NCBI GenBank assembly: GCA_965220775.1 | Contig: OZ244845.1 | Location: 2,976,001-3,040,000, forward strand | Reading direction: 5' to 3' | Length of the DNA stretch: 64,000 nucleotides | Origin: G963664835 sp965220775 | Lineage (GTDB): Bacteria > Chloroflexota > UBA6077 > FW602-bin22 > JBCLEL01 | In this document: piece after piece, positions 52,015-60,679 of the stretch | Layout: each line of letters opens with the position of its first letter | Position numbering within the stretch: position 1 is the stretch's first letter | Made by a program: the position numbers and the translations under genes | The notes under the pieces: generated by a model | Told to the model about the DNA's origin: nothing | The model's database searches: none | The model's input: the letters and a program-made list of their open reading frames with translations, nothing else

Positions 52015-53511
52015 TCAGGACGTCGTCATCGGGTGCGTCTTGGAGCGCACCGGCAAGGGATCGACCGTCCAAGCCATCCGGTCGCATAGACGGATGAGCA
52101 TCGACACTTTCACCTCTCGGTACTCCTCGTCGCTCCAGCGATTCTGCGTCTCGCCTGGGTCCAGCTGCAAGTCGTACAGCTCGCCGGCGTCCAACCCGTG
52201 GACGACCACCAGTTTGTACCGCTCAGTGCGTACCATTGTCAGAAACGCGAGAGGGTCAGGATCGCTAAACATTACGCTCGCGTTGTAGTACTCGCTGTAA
52301 ATGTCGTCGCGGTGTCGATTCAAGTCTTGTCCGCCGGCCAACAGCGGCCAAAGCGACCGACCTTGCATCCCCGGCGCCATCGGCAGCCCGGCCGCCTCCA
52401 ACAAAGTCGGCGCGATATCAACCGCTTCCACTAGCGCATCGCTGACCAGGCCCGCCGGGATCTGTCCCGGCCACGAGACGATGAACGGGACTCGCACCGC
52501 CGGCTCGTAGAAAAACGGGCCCTTCAAGTACAACCCATGGTCCCCGAGCATCTCGCCATGATCAGAGGTGAAGATCACGATTGTGTCGTCCAATTGGCCG
52601 GTCCTCTCCAACGCGGCGAGCATCCGGCCCACCTGCGCGTCGATCAGGTCGATCATCGCCCAATAGGCCGCCCGTATCAGTCGATGGTCGTTGTCGCTCA
52701 TCTCGTCGAAAGCAAATGCGCCCATCACGTTGTAGGCCCCCTTATGACAGGCCTTCTGAAACAAGGACTTCTCATCCAGTTCGCCCGGCAGGTAGTTGGG
52801 GGAAGGGATATCCTCAAGCCGATCGAAGTAACGCTCCAGGTACTCGGTCGGAGGGTCGAAGGGATGGTGCGGGTCGAACGGGTTCACCGAGAGCAACCAC
52901 GGCGCCTCGAACGGAGCATTGGCCTCTATGAAGCTGATCGCTTTCTCTGCGCACCAAGTGGTTTGACTGTTCTCCGCCTCGATGCCGACCTCAACGTACC
53001 TCGAACCCCGGAACGGTGAGTACTCAAACTCCACTCCCTTGGCTCGCAACCAATGACTATACTCATTCGTAGGCAACCCGCTCTTGAGTCGCCAGTCAGG
53101 AAAAGGAGTCAGAGACCAGTGGAAATAGCCGTATCCATCGTCGATCCGGCGCTCGGCTCGCCCCATTCGGGAAAAATCCCAACCGAGATGTAGTTTGCCC
53201 ACTAACCCGCACTCATAACCCGATTCGGCCAGCAGCCGGGTGACCGGTACCTCGGTTTCCGGAATGTCCGTCCCGTTCTGCCTTAGACGCGTAGTGCGCG
53301 GGTAGCGGCCAGTCAGGAAGCTTCCCCGACTCGGCGCGCAGAGCGGACTCTGTGTGTAGAAATGATTGAACTGCACGCCGTTCCGGGCAATGCGATCAAT
53401 GTTCGGCGTCCTCACGAACCCGTTGCCGTAGCACCCCAGGGTGTCGAACCGCTGTTGGTCGGTGCAGATCCAGAGCACATTCGGCGCTTTCGAACGCTCT
53501 TTGCCAGTCAT
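52015..53511 (-). CDS. sulfatase (formylglycine-dependent)
   Basis: A 498-residue type I sulfatase of the alkaline-phosphatase superfamily. The metal-binding start is WICTDQQRFDTLGCYG, and the signature LCAPSRGSFLTGRYP near residue 60 contains the cysteine that is converted to formylglycine, with the essential Arg two residues after Pro. A later metal-site motif is FTSDHGEMLGDHGLY. No signal peptide is seen, so it would act on imported sulfated sugars in the cytoplasm unless exported otherwise. The ATG at 53511 is preferred to an adjacent TTG. No maturase gene is in the window. It suits the use of sulfated glycans along with the hydrolases nearby. Confidence 0.9.
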   Translation of the reverse strand: MTGKERSKAPNVLWICTDQQRFDTLGCYGNGFVRTPNIDRIARNGVQFNHFYTQSPLCAPSRGSFLTGRYPRTTRLRQNGTDIPETEVPVTRLLAESGYECGLVGKLHLGWDFSRMGRAERRIDDGYGYFHWSLTPFPDWRLKSGLPTNEYSHWLRAKGVEFEYSPFRGSRYVEVGIEAENSQTTWCAEKAISFIEANAPFEAPWLLSVNPFDPHHPFDPPTEYLERYFDRLEDIPSPNYLPGELDEKSLFQKACHKGAYNVMGAFAFDEMSDNDHRLIRAAYWAMIDLIDAQVGRMLAALERTGQLDDTIVIFTSDHGEMLGDHGLYLKGPFFYEPAVRVPFIVSWPGQIPAGLVSDALVEAVDIAPTLLEAAGLPMAPGMQGRSLWPLLAGGQDLNRHRDDIYSEYYNASVMFSDPDPLAFLTMVRTERYKLVVVHGLDAGELYDLQLDPGETQNRWSDEEYREVKVSMLIRLCDRMAWTVDPLPVRSKTHPMTTS

Positions 53512-53635
53512 CAAGCTACAGTCCTCCTAGAACCGCGCGCTCCATTTCGAAGAGGTCCGTCGATCCTTCACCAACCCAACCACGGTTCCTGGTCGGAGAC
53601 CAAGCCGGCCAGGGGCAGCCAACCGAGGTGTCCGG

Positions 53636-54868
53636 CTAGCTCCAACGCATGAACATCGACGGCTGATAGGACCAGCCGGCCTCAAGCGCGGTCTTCATGA
53701 TCTCTTTCTTGATGCTCGAAACATCATAACCCCTGGACAGAAGGCCTTGCTCCTCGTTCGCGGGCGGTGATTCGCTACTGGGGAACGCTTCGTTTCTCCA
53801 CTCAAGAAAGTCCAACCTGAGTATGGTCCTCCTACGTATCTCAACCTCTGCATCCGGACTCCATCGTCCGTTCGTTCTAAGTTTATGTCCCTGTTCCACA
53901 ACTTTCACCGACCGCCGCCGTCGGTCGAGCGCCACCTGAACGGTCAGCGAGTTTCTAAGGCCGTTCCGGCCGAATAGACTCTGCCACGTCCGGTCGTTCA
54001 TCTTCCACTCCGCACCGAAATCACCGTCACCCAGCCGCACCATAGTCCAACGTCCGTCGATGTCGTTCAACGACAGAATCAGGTTCTCAAGCTCCTTGGC
54101 TGGTGCCGGCTCCTCCGCCGAAGACGGCTTGACGGTCAGCGCCCTTGAGACCACAACCGGCCAAAATACCGCGGTTGCCAGCATTCCAATCGCGATACAC
54201 ACGATCTGGTAGCTCGGGACGAATCCAGGGAGCGGAATAGGGCTGGAGTCGTCCGAACCAGGCTCGAGGTACGGGAAATGGCGCAACATCCTGAAGCCGT
54301 AGTATTTGTCCGGCACGTAGATCGTCCCGAGCCATGGGCCGTCAATCCAGCTATAAAATGTCCATTGGTACTCTCCCATGACGCCGGTCCAACGACCTCC
54401 CACGTACATGAATCCCTGAATTGGATTGATGACGGGACCGCCCGATCGCCGTTCGAATGCCATCTCGACCAGGGCCAATCTTGGGCGAAATTGGTCCTCG
54501 AACTTCAACAGGCCGGTCCACGACCGAACGGGCCTCGCGAGGTCAAGGGTCTCCAATATCCGGACGCCGGCGTGAGCCGAGGCTCCCCATTGGGGATCCG
54601 GACTCCTCATAGCGCGTTCCATGAGTGCGGAACTCTGGGCGGGTCCCAACTCGTCGCTCATTAGTCTTCGACTCGGGTCTCCGCGGTCAGCAAACCGCAA
54701 ATCGGCCAATTCGACCAACACTTCAATGGGCTCCCGATTCTGATCGATCGAAAGCACCTTCTGGTAAGGAGGCCGTTCCGTGACCCAAAACATGACCTGT
54801 CCGGCCAATGCCCCAACACACAGTAGCAGCAGCATCGGCCCGACCAGGCGAATAGTGTTTGTGTTCAT
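53636..54868 (-). CDS. unknown membrane protein with two hydrophobic segments
   Basis: A 410-residue protein I do not recognise. It has an N-terminal hydrophobic segment (LVGPMLLLLCVGALAGQVMFWV, about residues 8-29) and a second at about residues 220-242 (IVCIAIGMLATAVFWPVVVS), with a polar domain between them and a C-terminal cytoplasm-sized domain of about 165 residues. Codon-level composition is like that of neighbouring genes, and the frame is long, so it is probably real. The ATG at 54868 fits the signal-anchor start; a TTG 15 bases upstream is in frame. It precedes the sulfatase gene by 124 bases on the same strand, a possible but weak link. Confidence 0.65.
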   Translation of the reverse strand: MNTNTIRLVGPMLLLLCVGALAGQVMFWVTERPPYQKVLSIDQNREPIEVLVELADLRFADRGDPSRRLMSDELGPAQSSALMERAMRSPDPQWGASAHAGVRILETLDLARPVRSWTGLLKFEDQFRPRLALVEMAFERRSGGPVINPIQGFMYVGGRWTGVMGEYQWTFYSWIDGPWLGTIYVPDKYYGFRMLRHFPYLEPGSDDSSPIPLPGFVPSYQIVCIAIGMLATAVFWPVVVSRALTVKPSSAEEPAPAKELENLILSLNDIDGRWTMVRLGDGDFGAEWKMNDRTWQSLFGRNGLRNSLTVQVALDRRRRSVKVVEQGHKLRTNGRWSPDAEVEIRRRTILRLDFLEWRNEAFPSSESPPANEEQGLLSRGYDVSSIKKEIMKTALEAGWSYQPSMFMRWS

Positions 54869-54924
54869 CTCAATCGTCCGCAAAAGTTCTCACTAGGAAT
54901 ATAGGCGGCACGCCTTACACCTTT

Positions 54925-55240
54925 GCCGGTGTCGTCATTGGTACGAAAGCATGTCCCGGACTCCGATCCGGGATACCCTCGCGACTCATCACTCCGGCGA
55001 AAGCCGGAGTCCAGGGTGGGAAACTCCGTACCGGCCGGACTTGTTCCCAACGAAGCATCCGGCGCCGCCTCATTTTCGTCCCCTTGTCCGGCCTTTGTCA
55101 GGCCAACGGCATTGGTACAAGAATAGTACCACTACGGTCTCGCCTCGTCCGCAACACTTGGCGAACCGTCAATATTGGCATCTCGTAGTCAAGGGGAAAT
55201 GTAGTGCGGAGGCTTGTCCCCCGCCAACGGCGCGGTGGCA
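54925..55240. repeat. R1 repeat fragments
   Basis: Contains 'attggtacgaaagcatgtcc' (54937 on), a 'gcgaaagccggagtccaggg' unit, and a module starting near 55119 that matches 13361-13450, then the 'atgtagtgcgg' module at 55199. Bases 55241-55836 hold no repeat or gene that I can support, apart from a doubtful plus-strand frame. Confidence 0.7.
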
Positions 55241-55836
55241 GCTGGCGCTGGATGGTTCGAAATTGGCCGGCACCCAATCAACCTACCGGCCGTCGCCGAT
55301 TCTCAACTCGCCAATTCTCCGGAAGAGGGGCACGAGGGAGACACGGCAACCACCGACCTGCCGGCTCGCAATCTCCGGGTCGACCGTCAGCATATCAAGA
55401 CGCGCCCTACGGGCGGCTGATATTGTGCCAGCCGTGCAAGCGCCTAAAAGGCGCTTGTTGAGGCGCAAGTGCCGGCGGCTAAGGCGGCTAGAATTACCAG
55501 CATACAGTAGTGTTAACGCGACGCATCGTCATTCAAGAACGACAGGACGACAATTGGGTTACTGTTGACGTGGTGGACGCTAGGGCCGGAGTTGATAAGC
55601 ACGATAGGGATGTCTACCGCATAGATTCTTTGCCGGTGAGTTGCGGACTGAGGGTGATTTCGGGCAATGAGCCGCGGCGAATAGTCGCCGTCACCTACCT
55701 GTGCAACTTTGATTGCGTGGACATCGCCAGGAAGGCCGGCGGCTCATTGGGGACGGGGGAAGTGTGCTTTAGTTGCCCTTGCGTTTGCGTCTTGGGTAAC
55801 TTGGGTGCCCTCCGCAATGCGTACACGGGCCGAGCG

Positions 55837-56109
55837 CTATGTGGCGCTTACATCTTCAAACTCGGCAATGGTTTCGCCCGGTTGTACACAACCGCGGTGG
55901 CGATTCTCACCGTCTGTGAGTACGACAAACTCATTCTGTTCTTGCTCCTCCTCGAATCGTTGTTGATCTCGCCCGGCGCTGTAACGCCTCCACCGGCGCG
56001 CTCCCCAATCCCAGCTTCGAGGGAAGTACCGCCGCAATATCAACAACAGGGATCCCCCAACGACCGTGATGATGACACCGGTGATCACAACTTCGAGACT
56101 AATCGTCAA
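55837..56109 (-). CDS. small hypothetical membrane protein
   Basis: A 90-residue frame with one clear N-terminal membrane helix (VVITGVIITVVGGSLLLIL, about residues 7-25), then a basic stretch and a glutamate-rich segment (RFEEEQEQNEF). That pattern is typical of small bacterial membrane proteins and is more credible than the overlapping 200-residue frame on the other strand. The only start is a TTG at 56109 without a clear ribosome binding site. No homologue is recognised. It lies just downstream of the two tRNA genes on the same strand. Confidence 0.4.
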   Translation of the reverse strand: MTISLEVVITGVIITVVGGSLLLILRRYFPRSWDWGARRWRRYSAGRDQQRFEEEQEQNEFVVLTDGENRHRGCVQPGETIAEFEDVSAT

Positions 56110-56178
56110 TAGTCATATTCCAAGCAATACACGATTGGGCCATTCACTGGTTTCATTGGGCAAACGAGGATGTTTGGG

Positions 56179-56251
56179 AGCGGGAGACGGGGCTCGAACC
56201 CGCGACAACCTGCTTGGAAGGCAGGAACTCTACCAGCTGAGTTACTCCCGC
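56179..56251 (-). tRNA. tRNA-Gly (anticodon TCC)
   Basis: The minus strand folds as a tRNA: acceptor stem GCGGGAG/CTCCCGC, D-arm ACTCAGCTGGTAGAGT, anticodon stem-loop with loop CTTCCAA (anticodon TCC), and T-arm GCGGGTTCGAGCCCCG. The discriminator base is T, as usual for glycine. CCA is not encoded. It follows tRNA-Leu by five bases when CCA is excluded. Confidence 0.95.
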
Positions 56252-56256
56252 GCTGG

Positions 56257-56340
56257 TGCCGAAGGGGAGACTTGAACTCCCACGGGCTAATGCCCACTAC
56301 GCCCTGAACGTAGCGCGTCTGCCAATTCCGCCACTTCGGC
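56257..56340 (-). tRNA. tRNA-Leu (anticodon CAG)
   Basis: The minus strand folds as a class II tRNA: acceptor stem GCCGAAG/CTTCGGC, anticodon stem CTACG/CGTAG with loop TTCAGGG (anticodon CAG), a long variable arm (TGGGCATTAGCCCGT), and T-arm GGGAGTTCAAGTCTCCC. CCA is encoded at 56254-56256. It is upstream of tRNA-Gly, so the two are probably co-transcribed. Confidence 0.95.
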
Positions 56341-56441
56341 GCATTCAACTTGACGGGCAGAGTGGCGATTCTATATATCGCGCCCGCCCGGCCGAACTAT
56401 AGCACACCTGATACTCCAATATCTTTTATCTTTCACCTTCG

Positions 56442-56779
56442 GTATGTGTTTAGACTCAGGGCATTCCTGTTCCGTTTGGGTGTAGTATCGCACCAACGAG
56501 AGTCTACTAAAGGTGAGAACGTCTGCCCGGCGAGAGCCAGGAAAGGGTTGCAAGGGCGAAGCCCTTGACGGGGGATGTGGGGGTGTCCCCCACAACAAAG
56601 TTCCCCCTTCTCCTGGCCAGGAGAAGGGGGCCAGGGGGATGAGGTCGACCAGGTCGCGGATTCGACGTTGGAAAGTTGGAAATCACCCCTGCACCGCCGA
56701 CTGAGATCCAGATTGGCAACTCGGCCGTTCCAGTTCACGCCCACGGAGGAGAGAATTACACTCAAATCTGAACTGTTGC
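56442..56779. repeat. R2 inverted-repeat element, copy d (338 bp)
   Basis: Closely similar to copy a, with the same hairpin around ctcctggccaggag (about 56607-56630). Ends are GTATGTGTTTAGACT and, on the other strand, GCAACAGTTCAGATT. The flanking octamers caccttcg (56434-56441) and cacgctcg (56780-56787) match at 6 of 8, an eroded target-site duplication. It lies 100 bases from tRNA-Leu. Bases 56780-56983 to the next gene show nothing recognisable. Confidence 0.82.
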
Positions 56780-56983
56780 CACGCTCGCCATCAAAATTTG
56801 GCTCCGTCGTCGATTGCCAGCTAACCCGCAAGCTCCTAAACCAAGTAACGACGCAACTCACGTTGTTGACTAGCCTTGATTCCGTCACTACACTCGAACT
56901 AACCGGCCGGAAGGGGAATGCTCGGATCAGAACAACCGAGCAGGGAGAATGGTTCGGCTAGAGTCTCAATCGGAGGTTGGACT

Positions 56984-57997
56984 ATGAGAGTTGGCGACGG
57001 AGAGCACACCTACGAGTGGATCGACGACTGGGCAAAGATTCCCGATACTGAGTCCGCCCGAGACGGATGGGCGCACCATGGCGTCGCGGTCACCGCCGCC
57101 GGAAACATCATCGCTTCCCACCCTGGAACCTCCGAATTGCTCGAGTTCAACCCAAATGGCGACTTGCTACGGTCGTCACCCACCGGCCTGACCGAGTGCC
57201 ACGGAATCTGCCTTGTCAACGAGGGCGGCACCGAGTACCTGTGGATTGCCGACACCGGCTCGAAACAGCACAAGATCAAAACAAACGGCGGATACGAATA
57301 TCAGCCAAATGCGAACCAACCAAGGGTCGTCAAGACTACCCTTGACGGCAAGATCGTCGCCACCATCGACCGGCCCGATCTTCCTGCCTACGAGAGTGGC
57401 AAATACACGCCAACCTGGGTCGCCGTCAACGAAGAGCGTTTCGGCGGCAACGGCGACGTCTGGGTAGGCGACGGCTACGGGTCCTCTTTCGTCCACCGCT
57501 ACGACAAGTCCGGCAGCTACCTAGGCAGCATCAACGGCGAGGAGGGCGCCGCCGGCCCATTTGCCAGCCCCCACACGATCTGGATCGACAGTCGCAAGTC
57601 TGAGCCGGAGCTCTACATTGCCGACCGCAGCAACGGGCGGGTGCAAGTCTATGATGTCGAAGGCAACTACAAAAAGGTGTTTGGCTCGGAGTGGTTCCAA
57701 AGCCCGACCGGCTTCGCAACCCACGGCGATCTCATGGTCATCATCGAGCTACACGCAAACATGGCGCTCGTAGACGCGGAAGACAACCTCGTCGCTCAGA
57801 TAGGTACCAACCGCGCCGTCTGCGACGTCGAGGGTTGGCCCAACGTCAAGAACGAACGCGGAGAGCAAATTCGCAACAACCTGCTTGAAGCCGGCAAGCT
57901 GAACAGCCCCCACGGCGTGGCAATGGACGCCGCCGGCAACATCTACGTATCGGAGTGGCTGGTCGGCGGCCGGTACACCAAGCTCGCCAAGGTCTGA
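56984..57997 (+). CDS. NHL/SMP-30-like beta-propeller protein
   Basis: A 337-residue propeller of the NHL-repeat kind, related in fold to peptidyl-alpha-hydroxyglycine alpha-amidating lyase. Blade-like units include WAHHGVAVTAAGNIIASHPG, YLWIADTGSKQH, DVWVGDGYGSSFVHRYD and ELYIADRSNGRVQVYD, ending with HGVAMDAAGNIYVSEW. No signal peptide is seen. The ATG at 56984 is chosen because cggaggt lies eight bases upstream; the frame extends 22 codons further with no support. Its role is unknown; cytoplasmic members include sugar lactonases, but the lactonase metal residues were not verified. Confidence 0.75.
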   Translation: MRVGDGEHTYEWIDDWAKIPDTESARDGWAHHGVAVTAAGNIIASHPGTSELLEFNPNGDLLRSSPTGLTECHGICLVNEGGTEYLWIADTGSKQHKIKTNGGYEYQPNANQPRVVKTTLDGKIVATIDRPDLPAYESGKYTPTWVAVNEERFGGNGDVWVGDGYGSSFVHRYDKSGSYLGSINGEEGAAGPFASPHTIWIDSRKSEPELYIADRSNGRVQVYDVEGNYKKVFGSEWFQSPTGFATHGDLMVIIELHANMALVDAEDNLVAQIGTNRAVCDVEGWPNVKNERGEQIRNNLLEAGKLNSPHGVAMDAAGNIYVSEWLVGGRYTKLAKV

Positions 57998-58088
57998 ACG
58001 GGCGCACCGTCGGCGTGCCATCGAGTCTAGCGGTTGGCACGTATCCCATTTGTGGTGCACTAGAACCGCGTGCAGATGGAGGTGCAAA

Positions 58089-58346
58089 ATGGCCAAGACC
58101 GAAATGATACGTGCCCGCGTCGAACCAGAACTTAAACGCCAGGCCGAAGAGCTTTTTGCGGAGCTGGGACTCTCAACAACTGAGGCGATCACGCTATTCT
58201 ATAAACAGGTGACCCTGCACCGGGGTTTGCCATTTTCCGTGAGGATGCCCAATGTCGAAACCATCGAAGCGCTGCGGCAATCCCGCGAGGGAGACGGCCT
58301 CTCTGAGTACGCCGGCCTAGAGGAGCTCAAAGCAAGAAACGATTGA
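58089..58346 (+). CDS. RelB/DinJ-family antitoxin, orphan
   Basis: An 85-residue protein that begins like RelB/DinJ antitoxins: a ribbon-helix-helix DNA-binding segment (MIRARVEPELKRQAEELFAELGLSTTEAITLFYKQV) and then a short variable tail that usually wraps the toxin. It would normally repress its own operon. The ATG at 58089 follows ggaggtgc. No RelE/YafQ-type toxin follows: the next 150 bases hold no such frame before a transporter gene. It may be a remnant or act on a toxin elsewhere. Confidence 0.82.
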   Translation: MAKTEMIRARVEPELKRQAEELFAELGLSTTEAITLFYKQVTLHRGLPFSVRMPNVETIEALRQSREGDGLSEYAGLEELKARND

Positions 58347-58497
58347 TCCGGCCGCCCACCCCCACCATGCACGATCCATTTCGATTAGGGAAACCCAAAA
58401 TCCCAACGCCCCCACACCAGACTTGACTCACATTTGAACCGTGGCTACACTCGCGACCGGGACCACACGTCGTCTCACCATAGTCGAACTAGAGGGT

Positions 58498-59877
58498 ATG
58501 CCCGTGTTCAGATTCTCGGGAACGAAATCCGCGGTCCTCATCCTTTGCGCCCTGATCGTCGTCGCCTTGCCGGCCTGCACCGCCGTCGAGACCGACGTGC
58601 AGGAAACTGCCCTGGCAGAGGTGGCCGAAGAATCCACCAATGTGCCCGCTCCGACAGCCAAGCCGACAACCGCAGCCGGCCCGGCCATATACCAGATGGG
58701 CATCTTCGCCGAGCCCATCTCCAGGAACTACTGGAACTATTACGGTGGGCCGGCCGGCTCCGTCTGGACCGGCTACGTGCTCGCCGGCTACGCCACGGCG
58801 TTATATGGCTATTCCGACCAACGCTTCGATTGGGTTCCCGTCGTTGCCTCCGACTTCCCGACCGAGCTCAAGAAAGAGACTGTCGCCGGCGAGGAGTTCT
58901 GGACCGCCGAGGTCCCGTTGAAGGAAGGAATCCTCTGGAGCGACGGTGAGCAGCTCACCGCGGACGACTTCGTTTTCACCGTCAACACGGTTCTCGACCT
59001 CGAGCTCGGCGCCAACTGGGGAAGCGCCGTTGATCGCGCTTTCCTCGACCGAGTCGAGGCCCTCGACAGCCATCGCCTGAAGGTCTTCTTCAAGGCAACC
59101 GACCCGGATGGCAATCCCCAGGTACCAGGCTTGAGCGTCTGGCAGTTCGGACTCGGGTTCATGCCCATTCTGCCCGAGCACTACTGGGCTCCCGTCGTCG
59201 AGGACGCCAAAGGCGCCGGCGAGGGCGCACTGCAGATAGAGTCGCTCTTCGCTCATGTGCCCGAAGGAGAGCCTACCGCCAACGGCTTCACTTTCACCAA
59301 GTGGGAGCAAGGCGCGTTTTTTGAGAACGATGCCGACCCCACCTACTTCCGCATGGGCGCAACTGTCACGCAATTCGAAAATGGCGCCTTGATGGAGTCC
59401 AACGACCGGCTCAACTACACCTCCACTCTCTATGGTGAGGCCACCGGCAACAAGTCCCTGGAATACGAAGTCGGCCCCCACGTGGATGCAGAAATCTTCA
59501 GCATATACGGCAACCAAGATGCCGCAATTCTCGCGTTGACCAGCGGCGACATTGACTACGTATTCAACCCCCTTGGATTGGAAAAAGGATTCCAAGATCG
59601 CATAAGGTCCGCACCCGATTTGGAGATAGTGACCAATCCCGACAACGGCGTTTTCTACCTCGGTTTCAATACACGAAAGGCTCCGATGAGCATCAAGGAG
59701 TTCCGACAAGCCGTGGCCACGGTTATCGACAAAGAGTTCGTCGCTCAGTCGATTCTGCAAGGCGCTGCGATTCCCATGTACTCGATGGTGCCGGAGGGCA
59801 ACGCCGTTTGGCACAACCCTAATGTCAATAAGTTCGGCCAAGGATTGACCGGGGTGAACGGCTCGCCCAGGCCGTAG
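58498..59877 (+). CDS. ABC transporter family 5 substrate-binding lipoprotein, 5' part (frameshifted)
   Basis: About 460 residues of a dipeptide/oligosaccharide-type binding protein (DppA/OppA family). A signal peptide (SAVLILCALIVVALPAC) with lipobox LPAC is present. Typical features are WSDGEQLTADDFVFTVN near residue 145 and FYLGFNTRKAPMSIKEFRQAV near residue 385. The frame is lost at the GGGG run 59851-59854: it ends 8 codons later at a stop, while the missing C-terminus continues in another frame from 59853. One extra G would restore a protein of about 670 residues. The ATG at 58498 suits the signal peptide; a GTG at 58441 is in frame. Confidence 0.85.
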   Translation: MPVFRFSGTKSAVLILCALIVVALPACTAVETDVQETALAEVAEESTNVPAPTAKPTTAAGPAIYQMGIFAEPISRNYWNYYGGPAGSVWTGYVLAGYATALYGYSDQRFDWVPVVASDFPTELKKETVAGEEFWTAEVPLKEGILWSDGEQLTADDFVFTVNTVLDLELGANWGSAVDRAFLDRVEALDSHRLKVFFKATDPDGNPQVPGLSVWQFGLGFMPILPEHYWAPVVEDAKGAGEGALQIESLFAHVPEGEPTANGFTFTKWEQGAFFENDADPTYFRMGATVTQFENGALMESNDRLNYTSTLYGEATGNKSLEYEVGPHVDAEIFSIYGNQDAAILALTSGDIDYVFNPLGLEKGFQDRIRSAPDLEIVTNPDNGVFYLGFNTRKAPMSIKEFRQAVATVIDKEFVAQSILQGAAIPMYSMVPEGNAVWHNPNVNKFGQGLTGVNGSPRP

Positions 59878-60515
59878 AGTTGCTCAAGAGCGCCGGCTTT
59901 ACCTACGAGGAGGAGCCGGAGGTCAGTGATGACGGCGACTTTGTGTCCAAGCGTGGAAAGGGTCTCAAGATGCCCGATGGCTCGGATGTGCCGGCCGTCG
60001 AGTTGGTAGCGCCTAGCCCCGGATACGATCCGCTCAGGTCGACCTTCGCAATCTGGATAGAGCGGTGGTTGAACGAGCTAGGCGTTCCAACCCGAGCCAA
60101 CCTCGTCGGGTTCAACGTCATCGTAGACACCTTGTTCAGCGACACCGTAGCCGAAGATCTCGACATGTGGATCTTGGGTTGGAGTCTCACCATCTTCCCC
60201 GACTACTTGGAAGCCTACTTCCACAGCCGGCACGCGCCGGAAAACGAGGAGGGTGGCTCCAACTGGGGTGGTTACTCGAATCCGGAGTTCGATCAAATGG
60301 CCTTCGAGTTGCTGTCCGAGACGGACATCGACGGCGCGCGCGATAAGGTATTGCAGATGCAGGAGTTCCTCGCCGAAGAGTTGCCTTACGTGACGCTGTT
60401 CACGATTCCCAAGCTCGACGCGTACCGGCCTTCCAGGATCGAGTTCCCATACACCTCGGTCCTCGGCGGATTGGAAGGACAAGGTGGGATGCAGCAGGTG
60501 GCGCTCATAAAATAG
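59853..60515 (+). CDS. ABC transporter family 5 substrate-binding lipoprotein, 3' part (frameshifted)
   Basis: The C-terminal third of the same binding protein, readable from 59853 (GERLAQAVELLKSAGF) to the stop at 60515. It includes the second-lobe features WILGWSLTIFPDYLEAYF and NWGGYSNPEFDQMAFEL expected for the DppA/OppA fold. No start codon with a ribosome binding site makes it an independent gene. It is either a pseudogene part or the result of a one-base error in the G run. It is followed by the permease genes of the same importer. Confidence 0.85.
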   Translation, partial: GERLAQAVELLKSAGFTYEEEPEVSDDGDFVSKRGKGLKMPDGSDVPAVELVAPSPGYDPLRSTFAIWIERWLNELGVPTRANLVGFNVIVDTLFSDTVAEDLDMWILGWSLTIFPDYLEAYFHSRHAPENEEGGSNWGGYSNPEFDQMAFELLSETDIDGARDKVLQMQEFLAEELPYVTLFTIPKLDAYRPSRIEFPYTSVLGGLEGQGGMQQVALIK

Positions 60516-60592
60516 TATCCCGCATGATTGCCGCTACATGTTCGGCAAACGTCCGGAACGAGACCCCTTCGCGGCTCATCCCCGGGTGGGGT

Positions 60593-60613
60593 AAGAGACG
60601 TGTACAGTCTCTT
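60593..60613 (+). terminator. short perfect hairpin after the binding-protein gene
   Basis: AAGAGAC (60593-60599) and GTCTCTT (60607-60613) pair perfectly around a seven-base loop, 80 bases after the binding-protein stop and 65 before DppB. There is no T run, so it may limit transcription or stabilise the upstream mRNA and not act as a full terminator. Confidence 0.35.
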
Positions 60614-60679
60614 GACAAGTTAACATAAGGGCGAGGTTCGCCGTGTGTTTCCTGAAATGGTATCTCTAGGTAGTCACTA

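Noticed and set aside
55510..56112. A 200-residue plus-strand frame overlapping the small membrane protein
   Set aside because: Its composition is odd (cysteine-rich middle, proline/polar tail) and it looks like the complement of a membrane protein; the minus-strand frame at 55837-56109 has the more natural helix and charge pattern. Neither is certain.
58801..59841. 346-residue antisense frame across the binding-protein gene
   Set aside because: The plus strand is a clear DppA/OppA-type protein; the antisense frame has no family features.
60612..60617. TTGACA as a -35 box for the dppB gene
   Set aside because: No -10-like hexamer lies about 17 bases downstream; the match is likely chance.
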